35,505 nt of DNA from Neptuniibacter sp. (GTDB lineage: Bacteria > Pseudomonadota > Gammaproteobacteria > Pseudomonadales > Balneatricaceae), in NCBI RefSeq assembly GCF_024231755.1, contig NZ_JAAEQH010000259.1:1-35505 (forward strand). Reading direction: 5' to 3'. Made by a program: the position numbers and the translations under genes. The notes below the pieces were generated by a model. It made no database searches, was not told where the DNA came from, and saw only the letters and a list, made by a program, of their open reading frames with translations. Of this stretch, positions 6,903 through 15,266 are shown in pieces (within the stretch, counting starts at the first letter, position 1; every line of letters begins with the position of its first letter).

Positions 6903-9791
6903 ATGTATCGCCGTTCTCCCATAACTATCCGTTTATTCCTTATGCTGCTGGTTCTGATTGGCAGTATCTTCGGATCTATCTACTGGTTTACTGTTCCTCT
7001 TATTAAAGAGAACGTATTTGGTCTGGAGCTGCATACCAACCGCCAGGTGCTGAATATTGTCTATGATCTGGCAAACCGGATGTATTCCAGTACTGAAACC
7101 TACGTCGATAAAACGTTGCACTCTCATGAGCAGCGTCTTGATTCCGTACTGGATCTGGCTGAGAACTATGTTGAAGTGACCCTGCGAGAGGGAAGAGAGC
7201 AGGGTAAACCCGATTCAGAGATATGGCAGAAGATACATTCCGACCTGCGAAAATTTGAGTTCGGTAATAATGATTACCTGTGGATTGCTGATTACGATGC
7301 AAGACTGCTTTCACACCCCGCTGAACAATTCCATCAACGAGATATGTCTGCCTTCACGGACCCGGAAGGCACATTGATTATTCCTAAAATTCTGCAATCT
7401 GTACGCAAGGATGGGCATGGTTTTTACCAGTACAAATGGAACCGCCTTAGCAGCCCTGAAGTGATTGATAAGTATTCCTATGTCCGGGATTTCCCCGAAT
7501 GGGGATTCATTATGGGGGCAGGGGTTTATATCGAGGATATTCAAGAAGAGGTTAAAGCCCAGAAGCAGCAGGCTATTTTAGAGATTAATAAAGCCCTGAA
7601 GAATATAAAGATTGCTAGTAATGGCTATCTTTATGTGTTTGATTCTGAAGGGAATATGCTATTTCATCCCAATCCAAATATCCATGGGATCAACTTTAAA
7701 CAGCAGCTTAACCCGGTAACTCAAAATCCGATCTATCTGGATCTGATGGAGGTGGCGGATACGGGTGAAGAGCTCTACTACAAGTGGGATAAACCCAATG
7801 ATCCCGGCAACTATGTTTACGAAAAGTTATCCTTAGTTCGTCACTTGTCTGGTTTTGACTGGTATATCAGCTCCTCAGTTTATCTGGATGACCTAAAAGC
7901 TAGTTCAGTTCAGCTAAGTCAGCGCATAATGGCGATGGGTTTTTTCGGGTTGCTCGCCGCAGTTGTTGCTGCCTTCCTCTTTGCGGAGTGGCTGACTTCT
8001 CCAATTAAGAAGCTCTCTTTGACTGCGTATAAGATTAGCCGCGGTAATCTGGCAGCAAAAACCGGGATTAACCGCGATGATGAACTGGGCCTGCTGGCGG
8101 AATCCTTTGACTATATGGTTGATCGATTACGTGACAATATCGATACGCTAAACAGCCGTGTTAAATCCCGTACCAAAGAGCTCTCTGAATCTAACTGCCA
8201 GCTGTTGGAAGCGGTTGATTCTCTGAAGCTGACCCAATCTGAACTGCGTGCTCATGAGAGCAGGCAACGTATGATTCTGGATGCGCTGCCTGCCCAGATC
8301 GCTTATCTGGATAATCAGATGCGTTTTGTCTTTGCTAACCAGCAGTACCGAGAGGTTTTTAACCAGTCTAAAGATGAGATTCAGGGCAAACATCTACAAG
8401 AAGTGGTGGGTGATGAGATGTATCAGATGCTCTGTCCACATATTGATGAGGCCTGGCGGGGAGAACATCCGATTTATGAGTATAGGCTTCAGCATAAAGG
8501 TAAGGAGATTATTACCCGCCGTACTATGATGCCGTTCCTGAATGATCAAGATGAGATTGAAGGTTTCCTCACTCTGTCCATTGATATCACCCATGAGCGT
8601 GAATCAGAACGCCGAATGGCGGAAGCGAGTAAGATGAAAGCGGTAGGTCAGATGTCTGGCGGGCTGGCCCATGACTTTAACAATTTGCTAACAATTATCC
8701 TCGGCAACCTACTGCAGTTACAGAATTCGCCTTCAATTCCGGAAGAGCAGCAGGCGAATCTAGCACCTGCAATCCGAGCTACCCGTCGTGGCGCTGATAT
8801 GACCAAACGCCTACTGGCATTCTCACGTAGACAGTCTCTGTCACCAGCACGGATAAAACCAGAAACACTGGTTAATGAACTGGTAGATCTGTTAGTAGCC
8901 CCACTTCCGGAAAGTATCCAGCTACGCACCCAGATACATTCGAATGCTCCAGATGTTTATGTCGATGCAGCGCAGATGGAAGATGCGTTAGTGAATTTAG
9001 CCCTTAACTCTGCAGATGCCATGAAGAATGGAGGAGAACTCTGTTTGCAGGTTTCTGGTACGCGTTGTAGTTCTCCTGAAGTTGCCTGCGGAGGTTTTGA
9101 TGATGAGATCAAACCGGGTGAGTACGTGATGATAAGTGTGCTGGATAATGGAGAAGGTTTCTCTGATGAGGCTTTAGAGAAAGCCTGTGAACCATTCTTT
9201 ACTACCAAATCTACTGGTGCTGGTTCTGGTTTGGGCCTGAGTATGGTGTATGGGTTTGTTAAACAATCAAAAGGTTATCTGCGCATTCAGAATCGTGCTG
9301 ATGGTAAGCAGGGGGCTAGAGTGGATCTACTTCTGCCGGCTGCTACAGAAGAGCAGATCAATGCATACGCTGAGGCACCAGTAACGCAGAACGCTTCAGC
9401 AGAGATCCCTGAATCTTGTCTTATTCTGCTGGTGGAAGATAATCAGGATCTACGCCAACTGGTGCGTAAGCAGCTTACCGAAACGGGTTATTCGGTCATT
9501 GAAGCGGGCAGTGGTGATGAAGCACTGAATATACTGACTGGCTTGGATAGTCTGGCTGGGGTTGTCAGCGACGTGGTTATGCCGGGTGAGAGTGATGGTT
9601 ATGCGGTTGCTGAAGCGGTTAAGGTTTGTCACCCGAAAGCGTTTGTAGTGCTAATGACAGGCTATACCGAAAACAACCCACACACCGATTTTGAACTGAC
9701 CTTGCTACATAAACCCTTCGATCCGGAAGAGTTGTTACGGGTTTTACCTTCCATAAGCATCAAAACACCAGAGGATATGAAAGATGACTGA
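6903..9791 (+). CDS. Hybrid sensor histidine kinase with tandem Cache sensor modules, PAS and receiver domain
   Basis: A 962-residue membrane sensor. In order: TM1 (about 9-31), two periplasmic Cache_2-like repeats (about 40-215 and 225-335, marked by NDYLWIADYDARLLSHP and the parallel NGYLYVFDSEGNMLFHP), TM2 (about 341-361), HAMP (362-415), a short coiled coil, PAS (452-570), HisKA with phospho-accepting His590 in GGLAHDFNN, HATPase (N box Asn698/Asn702, G1 DNGEG 748-752, G2 GSGLGLS 774-780) and a C-terminal receiver with Asp890 and Lys937. All catalytic residues are present. Cache modules usually bind small carboxylates, amines or amino acids, which fits the divergent carboxylate-type importer. 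The ATG at 6903 is preceded by an in-frame TAG. A GGAGG lies 31 bp upstream, too far to act normally, so the ribosome site is weak. Confidence 0.9.
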   Translation: MYRRSPITIRLFLMLLVLIGSIFGSIYWFTVPLIKENVFGLELHTNRQVLNIVYDLANRMYSSTETYVDKTLHSHEQRLDSVLDLAENYVEVTLREGREQGKPDSEIWQKIHSDLRKFEFGNNDYLWIADYDARLLSHPAEQFHQRDMSAFTDPEGTLIIPKILQSVRKDGHGFYQYKWNRLSSPEVIDKYSYVRDFPEWGFIMGAGVYIEDIQEEVKAQKQQAILEINKALKNIKIASNGYLYVFDSEGNMLFHPNPNIHGINFKQQLNPVTQNPIYLDLMEVADTGEELYYKWDKPNDPGNYVYEKLSLVRHLSGFDWYISSSVYLDDLKASSVQLSQRIMAMGFFGLLAAVVAAFLFAEWLTSPIKKLSLTAYKISRGNLAAKTGINRDDELGLLAESFDYMVDRLRDNIDTLNSRVKSRTKELSESNCQLLEAVDSLKLTQSELRAHESRQRMILDALPAQIAYLDNQMRFVFANQQYREVFNQSKDEIQGKHLQEVVGDEMYQMLCPHIDEAWRGEHPIYEYRLQHKGKEIITRRTMMPFLNDQDEIEGFLTLSIDITHERESERRMAEASKMKAVGQMSGGLAHDFNNLLTIILGNLLQLQNSPSIPEEQQANLAPAIRATRRGADMTKRLLAFSRRQSLSPARIKPETLVNELVDLLVAPLPESIQLRTQIHSNAPDVYVDAAQMEDALVNLALNSADAMKNGGELCLQVSGTRCSSPEVACGGFDDEIKPGEYVMISVLDNGEGFSDEALEKACEPFFTTKSTGAGSGLGLSMVYGFVKQSKGYLRIQNRADGKQGARVDLLLPAATEEQINAYAEAPVTQNASAEIPESCLILLVEDNQDLRQLVRKQLTETGYSVIEAGSGDEALNILTGLDSLAGVVSDVVMPGESDGYAVAEAVKVCHPKAFVVLMTGYTENNPHTDFELTLLHKPFDPEELLRVLPSISIKTPEDMKDD

Positions 9792-10491
9792 AGCGGAAAA
9801 GCCTCTGATCTATGTTATTGAAGATGAAAAAGACCTTGGTGAACTGATCTGTTCTGCACTGACCAGCTTTCGCTACGAAGTGGTTTACTGCGCCTCAGGT
9901 GAGCAGGCCTTGGCTGAACTGAATAAGCAGGCTCCAGATGTATGTATTGTTGACCTTAACTTGCCGGATATGGACGGCATGGAGCTGGTTAAACAGATGG
10001 AATCACAAGAGCTAGGTGTGATTATTGTCTCTGGACGTGATGGATTAACTGACCGGGTTCTGGGCCTGGAGTTTGGCGCTGATGATTATATTACGAAGCC
10101 TTTCGAGCCTCGTGAGTTGGTGGCGCGTGTGCAGAGTCTGCTTCGCCGCTTGCGTAAAAAGAAACAGGAAACAGTGACCCAATATCGACAAGCGAGGTTT
10201 GCTAACTGGGTGTTCAGACCTGAATCCCTTAGTCTGCAGCATGCTGAACAGGGTGAAGAGACCTTAAGCCGGGCAGAAGGGGATATGTTGCTGGCACTGC
10301 TGAAACATCCATTTCAGATCCTGTCTCGTGATCAGTTGCTAGGGGAAAACTGTGTCCCTTATGACCGCAGTATAGATGTTCGTATGTCCCGTCTACGTAA
10401 GAAAATTGAGTCAGACCCTCAGCATCCAGAGCTGATTAAGACAGTCTACGGTGCGGGTTATATGTTCACCACCGATGTGGATTGGAACTGA
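9784..10491 (+). CDS. OmpR/PhoB-family response regulator
   Basis: A 235-residue regulator: receiver domain (about 7-120) with acidic pair Glu13/Asp14, phospho-acceptor Asp57 in IVDLNLPDMDG and Lys105 in YITKPF, then a winged-helix DNA-binding domain (about 135-232) ending in the typical IKTVYGAGYMF wing. It overlaps the hybrid kinase gene by 8 bp, so the two are almost certainly a cognate pair. The kinase carries its own receiver, so the phosphate may reach Asp57 directly from His590 or the kinase receiver may modulate the flow; no Hpt domain is seen in the pair. Probable targets are its own operon and the divergent importer operon. Confidence 0.9.
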   Translation: MTEAEKPLIYVIEDEKDLGELICSALTSFRYEVVYCASGEQALAELNKQAPDVCIVDLNLPDMDGMELVKQMESQELGVIIVSGRDGLTDRVLGLEFGADDYITKPFEPRELVARVQSLLRRLRKKKQETVTQYRQARFANWVFRPESLSLQHAEQGEETLSRAEGDMLLALLKHPFQILSRDQLLGENCVPYDRSIDVRMSRLRKKIESDPQHPELIKTVYGAGYMFTTDVDWN

Positions 10492-10499
10492 TCTGACAG

Positions 10500-11309
10500 A
10501 TGTCATCTGGAAACCATTACGAACAGAATCTGCAGGCAGATAATATTATCAGCCGGGTGCAACAAGCCTACCCCAATGGGGCCGATCAATATCAATTGGC
10601 TCCCATTGATCAGCTCCATATTGGCGGCATCAAAGCTAGTCAGAAATTACTTAAACATCTTACGGATGGAGAGCTCGTTCTTGAGATCGGTTCCGGGCTG
10701 GGTGGTCTGATGCGTCTGGCGCAACAACAGAACAACCTACAGATAATCGGTCTGGATATCTCTCATGGATTAAACAAACTCAACTGTGTGTTGGCTGGAC
10801 TTTCCATCACTAAGGCCCCAACAACCGTGATTACAGGAGATGCGCACCTGTTACCATTTTCTGAAAACTGCTTTGATTCGATCATTCTTCAACACAGTTT
10901 GCTTAATATGCCTAATCCGACACAGGTTCTTAATGAATGCCTGAGAGTTTTACAGCCAAAGGGTAAACTTATTCTGCATGAGGTATTAGAAGGAGAAAAC
11001 GTTGCAGAAATGAAGTTTCCAGTGCCTTGGGCTGAGAAAGAGTCTGGTTCTCACCTGATGCAGGAAACAGAACTTAAAGCGTTGATTGTAGATGCAGGTT
11101 TTGAGCTTGAAGGTTTTTCAGATTGGTCGACAGAAGCGCTTGAATGGCGTAAACGGCAGGCTTCAAAAGAACAGACAGTAAAAAACCTTTCCCCAGTAGT
11201 ATCTCCTGCCATGGTTTTGGGGGATCAGTTTTCCCTGATGGCGGGAAATTTGATGCGAAATTTGTCTGGTCAGTCTATTCGGGTTGTTGAGCTTGTTCTA
11301 AAAAAGTAA
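10500..11309 (+). CDS. Class I SAM-dependent methyltransferase
   Basis: A 269-residue cytoplasmic methyltransferase of the Methyltransf_11 type. Motif I is LVLEIGSGLGG (about 59-69), followed by IIGLDIS (acidic ribose-binding residue), TGDAHLLPF and DSIILQHSLLNM. The N-terminal APIDQLHIGGIKAS resembles the entry motif of sarcosine/dimethylglycine N-methyltransferase-like and related small-molecule enzymes. It starts 8 bp after the response regulator stop, so it is probably the third gene of the kinase operon. Either it acts on a metabolite of the transported compound or it is just a co-transcribed passenger; the substrate is unknown. Confidence 0.75.
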   Translation: MSSGNHYEQNLQADNIISRVQQAYPNGADQYQLAPIDQLHIGGIKASQKLLKHLTDGELVLEIGSGLGGLMRLAQQQNNLQIIGLDISHGLNKLNCVLAGLSITKAPTTVITGDAHLLPFSENCFDSIILQHSLLNMPNPTQVLNECLRVLQPKGKLILHEVLEGENVAEMKFPVPWAEKESGSHLMQETELKALIVDAGFELEGFSDWSTEALEWRKRQASKEQTVKNLSPVVSPAMVLGDQFSLMAGNLMRNLSGQSIRVVELVLKK

Positions 11310-11356
11310 GCCTTTCAAGGGCTGGTTAAGTGGAAAGCAGTGTTCTTAAAAGATGC

Positions 11357-11809
11357 CTATATAGGTTCAGCTATCATAGTTTCTAGCAGAATCTTATCTA
11401 CATTCTCTGAAGAGAAAATCTGCTCTAAGGAACTAATAAATACATCAGCTTTGGGTTTCACAAGATTTTGCAAGGCATCTCTAAAGAGCTCCAAGTTAAG
11501 CTCATGAAAGGAGGAAGACTCAACTAGAGGGATCTTTTTCATGGACCAGCCCTTTAGAGTTCGTTGAGGTACAGCTTCATCGATGAGAATGTTTATATCC
11601 TTGTGTCTGGTATCAAGGGCTATTTGATCCAACAACTCTTCCAAGTCAGCTTTCTCGCCCTCTAGCACCTGCAGAAAGGTATCATTGTCAAAGAATAGTG
11701 CGCCAGTTATATCTTTTAGCTTATTGTTTTTTGTCGCAACATTAATGATCTCATCAAGGCATCCTTCGGTGCCTTCTATAGCCTTGCTTGTATAAACAAC
11801 CATGTGCAT
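11357..11809 (-). CDS. Short BLUF-domain blue-light photoreceptor (first of a tandem pair)
   Basis: A 150-residue protein with an N-terminal BLUF domain (about 1-92) that should bind FAD and sense blue light. The photoactive residues line up: Tyr6 in VVYTSKA, Asn29, Gln47 in FLQVLEG, and Trp88/Met90 in GWSMK. The ITGALFF strand between Asn29 and Gln47 is also typical. The C-terminal 55 or so residues are helical and have no catalytic domain, so output must be through a protein partner. It lies 176 bp downstream of a second BLUF gene on the same strand. The possible start at codon 3 would remove only two residues. c-di-GMP enzymes elsewhere in the window are candidate partners, but nothing links them directly. 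Confidence 0.87.
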   Translation of the reverse strand: MHMVVYTSKAIEGTEGCLDEIINVATKNNKLKDITGALFFDNDTFLQVLEGEKADLEELLDQIALDTRHKDINILIDEAVPQRTLKGWSMKKIPLVESSSFHELNLELFRDALQNLVKPKADVFISSLEQIFSSENVDKILLETMIAEPI

Positions 11810-11985
11810 TGATATTGCCCTAATAGATAAGCATTCATTCTGTAAGGGTATTGCTTAAAGAAATCAAATACAACACATCTATCAGTGGTTAATCGCACTT
11901 CAATTGCTGATTATTGCTACGTATTTATTTAGTTTTTCTCAAGGGGGCTTTCAGGTATTTGGGAGGTTTGCCTAGAAAAGTAAAA

Positions 11986-12423
11986 TCAACGTCGCCACTC
12001 AGGGAGCTCCCTAAGCATCTTCAGGTCTTGGATCAGGGCAAGTGTTTTCCAGCTGTCTAGGGGGAAGTGAATATTGCCTTCCTCCTCACCATATTTATGT
12101 TTCAGCATCTCAACTTCTTCGGTATTGAAGTCGAATAACCCCAGACCTTTCATTCCCCATCCACCAAAGAGCCTACTGTCGATAAGATCAAACGATATTA
12201 ACTGGATATTGTAATGCCTTGGATCGGTAACCAGTTTGATAAATAGCTGGTTTACCGCTTCATATCTTCCTTCAATCACTTGAAGGAAGCAGTTCTCGGT
12301 GGCGAGGAGTACGCCGGTGATACCCTGTTGCTCATTATTTGCTTCGCTCTGGTGCAATATTTTTCTTATATCTTCCCATTGCAGAGGGGAGCGGGGTTGG
12401 CTTTTGTAAATTAGACGGTACAT
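11986..12423 (-). CDS. Short BLUF-domain blue-light photoreceptor (second of a tandem pair)
   Basis: A 145-residue BLUF protein (domain about 1-95). Key residues are Tyr6 in LIYKSQ, Asn30, Gln48 in FLQVIEG, and Trp89/Met91 in GGWGMK, so flavin binding and the light-driven Gln switch should be intact. GGGGGA lies 6 bases upstream of the ATG, a strong ribosome site. The C-terminal tail (about 96-145) shares no obvious similarity with that of the neighbouring BLUF protein, which suggests that the pair reads the same light signal but addresses different partners. The upstream side of the gene borders the MITE-like element at 12489-12757. Confidence 0.87.
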   Translation of the reverse strand: MYRLIYKSQPRSPLQWEDIRKILHQSEANNEQQGITGVLLATENCFLQVIEGRYEAVNQLFIKLVTDPRHYNIQLISFDLIDSRLFGGWGMKGLGLFDFNTEEVEMLKHKYGEEEGNIHFPLDSWKTLALIQDLKMLRELPEWRR

Positions 12424-12521
12424 AATTTTCCCCCGGTTATTCCTATCTGCTTCTACGTAACAAGTATAGAAATAGATTTCGAACTAATTAGGGAACCTGC
12501 GAACAAGTCCCATACGAATCA

Positions 12522-12617
12522 GGCTAACAGAGCAATTGAAGTGCGCGGCAATAATTACAGGAATGCTGGTTGCCTTCCGAAAATTATTAACAAAGCAATT
12601 CGATTGCTCTGTTAGCC
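12522..12617. repeat. Internal palindrome 1 of the MITE-like element
   Basis: GGCTAACAGAGCAATTGAA (12522-12540) pairs with TTCGATTGCTCTGTTAGCC (12599-12617) with a single mismatch. Pairing continues inward with gaps through AATAATT blocks on both sides, so nearly the whole 96 bp can fold as one hairpin. Confidence 0.75.
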
Positions 12618-12624
12618 CCGTAGG

Positions 12625-12723
12625 GTGGGCTTTATAACGGTCATCTGCTTTGTCAGTCAGTTTGAAAAGGTCTCGACATTTCACTGCACTGACTTTCGCG
12701 CATCTGGCCGTTCTATAGCCCAC
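12625..12723. repeat. Internal palindrome 2 of the MITE-like element
   Basis: The arm starting GTGGGCTTTATAACGG (12625-12648) pairs with 12700-12723 at 19 of 24 positions. A further GTCAGT...GAAA block continues the pairing inward, with the turn near 12672. It follows palindrome 1 after only 7 bp. Confidence 0.65.
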
Positions 12724-12799
12724 TGAGAAAGCATGGGATTTATTTGCAGGTTCCCTAGTCTACTATCCCTTAACATATCCCTTTAAAAAGGAAGCACTC

Positions 12800-13141
12800 T
12801 TGCCATCCAAACCACTTGAGCAGCTTTGTGATATTGCTGAAGAAGTACACAAAGCTATCCAGCGTGATTTTGACGATATCGATCCCTTAATTGGCGTAAG
12901 CCAGAATATGCGCACCAGCGGGATACCTGCAGATGTAATGACTGTAGATTGCTTACGAACACGTAAAAGGATCATCATCATTCTTCATGATCAGCAGCCG
13001 GATATTATCCGCTACCAATTCACATTGATGGATGAAGATCCTGGTGGGGATTTTGAGGAATTACTCTTCGCAGAGTTTAAGAACGAAACCTTCTATCATT
13101 GGATCAGCCAATATTTCTTGCAGGCAGATAATATCCAATAA
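12800..13141 (+). CDS. Small protein of unknown function next to the MITE-like element
   Basis: I do not recognise this 113-residue soluble protein. The start is a TTG at 12800 with AAAGGAAG about 6 bases upstream, a good ribosome site; the first in-frame ATG lies well inside the protein. It is acidic, with a helical N-terminus (LEQLCDIAEEVHKAIQRDFD) and alternating beta-like and charged segments (RKRIIIILHDQQPDIIRYQF) suggesting a small alpha/beta fold. There are no membrane segments or cofactor motifs. Its upstream region is only 43 bp from the end of the inserted element, so its native promoter may have been displaced or supplied by the element. It converges on the RhlE helicase gene. Confidence 0.65.
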   Translation: MPSKPLEQLCDIAEEVHKAIQRDFDDIDPLIGVSQNMRTSGIPADVMTVDCLRTRKRIIIILHDQQPDIIRYQFTLMDEDPGGDFEELLFAEFKNETFYHWISQYFLQADNIQ

Positions 13142-13164
13142 AAGCTGTTAACCGTTGCAAGGCG

Positions 13165-13197
13165 GAGCATAGCTTCATTCAAAGATTAGCTATGCTC
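13165..13197. terminator. Hairpin between convergent genes
   Basis: A perfect 10-bp stem, GAGCATAGCT (13165-13174) with AGCTATGCTC (13188-13197), has a 13-nt loop in the 80-bp gap between the small gene at 12800 and the helicase gene. No clear T-run follows on either strand, but the place fits a bidirectional terminator. Confidence 0.45.
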
Positions 13198-13221
13198 TAT
13201 AGTGAATTGTGCCGAACCCTT

Positions 13222-14793
13222 TTACTTATTTGATGTAGTAGGTCTTTTTCTAATACGCCTTGCTGGTTTTTGACTGTTAGCTCCAGGATTCGTATTACCT
13301 GAACGCTTTGAACCGCCGGTATTCACCTTTCTAGTCTGTTTCTGAGTACGCCCCTCAGTTGAAGCTGGCGAGCCTGAATCAGTTTGTCGTTTTTGCGGTT
13401 TTGCTCTTTTAGGCTTCGGTGAACGATTCTGTTCAGTTGTATTGCCTGCACCTGTGTTACCGGAAGAGGAACTATCTGAACGGTGAGACTTGTTCTTACC
13501 TTGTGGTTTATGGCCCCGAGCATTTTCGCCCGAACGCTGACCGTCGCGATGGCCTTTTGCTGTTTTGCCTTTTCTAGTGTCAGGTCTACTGCCGGGCTTT
13601 TTACTTGTCGGTTTTTTCTTGCGTTGAGGCTTACTGCTTAAATTGGATTCAGGTAGTGCGTGTACAGGCTCAAAGCCTTCTACAATTTCACGATCAAGTA
13701 GTTTGTTGGTTAACCGTTCAATGGAGGCTAGCTGATCAAATTCATCTGCACAGACAAGTGATACAGCCTGACCAGTTGCGCCTGCACGGCCTGTACGTCC
13801 AATGCGATGGACATAGTCCTCAGCAACATTGGGTAGGTCGAAGTTAACCACCTGTGGAAGCTGGTCAATATCCAGCCCTCTAGCCGCAATATCTGTCGCC
13901 ACTAAAACTCTGACACTGCCACTTTTAAAATCAGCCAAGGCTCGGGTTCTAGCTCCTTGGCTCTTGTTTCCATGGATAGCTGCGGCAGAAATTTTGGCCG
14001 ACTCTAATTGACGAGCAAGTCGGTTAGCTCCGTGTTTAGTACGGGAAAAAACCAGAACTTGGTGCCAGTCATTTTTCTGGATTAACTCAATCAGCAACGG
14101 TGATTTCTGTTTCTTATCAACCGGACAGATCCATTGTTTTACAGTAGTTGCAGTTGAGTTAACCGGTGTAACAGATATTTCTACCGGGTTATTAACTAGT
14201 CCCTGAGCCAGTTTTCTTATCTGTGTTGAGAAGGTTGCAGAAAAGAGCAGGTTTTGACGTAGCTTGGGTAACAGAGCAAGAATTTTTTTGATGTCGTGAA
14301 TGAAACCCATATCCAACATGCGATCTGCTTCATCAAGCACCAGTACTTCGAGTTCTGAAAACTTAACAACACCTTGATTATATAGATCTAATAATCGTCC
14401 GGGTGTCGCTACCAGAATATCTACACCGCCGCGAAGGTTTCTGATCTGAGGGTTGATTTTTACACCCCCAAAGACCACCGCAGAGCGCAACGGAAGGTGC
14501 TTTGAATAGTCGTTAACACTTTCGCCAACCTGTGCCGCCAGTTCTCGTGTAGGAGTGAGAATTAGCGCTCTTATCTGACCTGATTTTGCATTCTTACCTT
14601 TAGCAAGGCGGTGCAATAACGGTAATGTAAAACCAGCGGTTTTGCCTGTACCTGTCTGGGCTGCTGCCATCAGATCTTCACCCTGAATAATGGGTGGGAT
14701 GGCCCGTTCCTGAATTGGGGACGGAGTGCTGTACCCTTTTTCTTCAATGGCTTTAAGAATGGGTTTTGATAATCCCAGATCAGCAAAATTCAT
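13222..14793 (-). CDS. rhlE: ATP-dependent DEAD-box RNA helicase, RhlE type
   Basis: A 523-residue RNA helicase. The core (about 1-380) shows the Q motif GYSTPSPIQ, Walker [38 protein letters not shown] and HRIGRTGR, all in order and intact. After that comes a disordered Lys/Arg/Ser/Gly-rich tail of about 125 residues, typical of RhlE and its relatives, that probably holds RNA. I start at the ATG 14793 ([16 protein letters not shown]), the usual RhlE start; an in-frame TTG 78 bp upstream adds only non-conserved residues. The enzyme remodels RNA in ribosome assembly and decay, often at low temperature. RhlE is the best subfamily match by the N-terminal sequence; SrmB or RhlB are less likely. 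Confidence 0.88.
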   Translation of the reverse strand: MNFADLGLSKPILKAIEEKGYSTPSPIQERAIPPIIQGEDLMAAAQTGTGKTAGFTLPLLHRLAKGKNAKSGQIRALILTPTRELAAQVGESVNDYSKHLPLRSAVVFGGVKINPQIRNLRGGVDILVATPGRLLDLYNQGVVKFSELEVLVLDEADRMLDMGFIHDIKKILALLPKLRQNLLFSATFSTQIRKLAQGLVNNPVEISVTPVNSTATTVKQWICPVDKKQKSPLLIELIQKNDWHQVLVFSRTKHGANRLARQLESAKISAAAIHGNKSQGARTRALADFKSGSVRVLVATDIAARGLDIDQLPQVVNFDLPNVAEDYVHRIGRTGRAGATGQAVSLVCADEFDQLASIERLTNKLLDREIVEGFEPVHALPESNLSSKPQRKKKPTSKKPGSRPDTRKGKTAKGHRDGQRSGENARGHKPQGKNKSHRSDSSSSGNTGAGNTTEQNRSPKPKRAKPQKRQTDSGSPASTEGRTQKQTRKVNTGGSKRSGNTNPGANSQKPARRIRKRPTTSNK

Positions 14794-15266
14794 TAATTTT
14801 TCTCGATAAGTGTGTGAGGAATTGAGTGATTTAGGCTCGGGCCGTAATAAGTACGGAGTGCACGGGGACAATCGTTTCTAAGAGGTGTCGTCGTGACATA
14901 GATACTTTTTGCCTTATTATTACAAAGCAAAGGAGTATCAATTAAGAGCGAATCTTTAGATTCCTGTTCAGGGCTATATTTATTACTTTCAGTGTTAACT
15001 TAAAGCATGATTGCCCAATAAAAGCACTGGAACCGTTAAAAGATTTAACCCTTGAGGGAGTTTTAGCTATCTGGCTTCTTGTGCAGGTGCGAATAGTATC
15101 ACCCATTGGCCCTATAAGCAGCTGAAGATACCCGAGTTTATGCATATTTCGGGATATGCTGATTAATTTGTATTGATACGTATAACCCCAGATATTTCTT
15201 GAGTATTAATGGGGCAATTTTTGCCATTTTGATTTATCCTCGCGTTTTCACCTACCTGGAATTGTT
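14794..15266. other. Intergenic stretch without a supported gene
   Basis: These 473 bp separate the divergent helicase and DUF2750 genes. The only open frame of note (minus strand, 14942-15145) has no ribosome site, no recognisable motif and unconvincing composition. A small hairpin, GGCAA (15213-15217) with TTGCC (15221-15225) followed by ATTTT, sits 40 bp before the DUF2750 start. Both promoters must lie here, but I could not place them with confidence. Confidence 0.5.

Larger units (their letters stand above)
12489..12757. mobile_element. MITE-like element with two long internal hairpins
   Basis: The ends are inverted: TAGGGAACCTGC at 12489-12500 is exactly matched by its complement at 12746-12757, and the match continues imperfectly inward for about 24 bp (GAACAAGTCCCAT against AAATAAATCCCAT, 10 of 13). 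Between the ends lie two back-to-back imperfect palindromes, 12522-12617 and 12625-12723, each with arms of about 45 nt. There is no credible transposase. The short reading frame inside looks like a by-product of the repeats. The outermost TA may be a target duplication; alternatively the ends resemble IS5-type ends with a YTAR site (TTAG on the left, CTAG on the right). I read it as a non-autonomous element inserted between the BLUF gene and the small gene at 12800. Confidence 0.7.

Noticed and set aside
11310..11356. Terminator after the methyltransferase gene
   Set aside because: Only a 4-bp stem (AGCC/GGCT) can be drawn, with no T-run.
12484..12723. 79-residue open frame inside the MITE-like element
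   Set aside because: It is spelled by the palindrome arms and runs through the terminal repeat; no transposase motif is seen.
14794..14871. Extension of the RhlE helicase to a TTG 26 codons upstream
   Set aside because: The added residues are not conserved in RhlE proteins, and MNFADLGLS is the usual start.
14942..15145. 67-residue open frame on the minus strand between helicase and DUF2750 genes
   Set aside because: No ribosome site, no recognised motif, low-quality composition, and it occupies a region that should hold two promoters.
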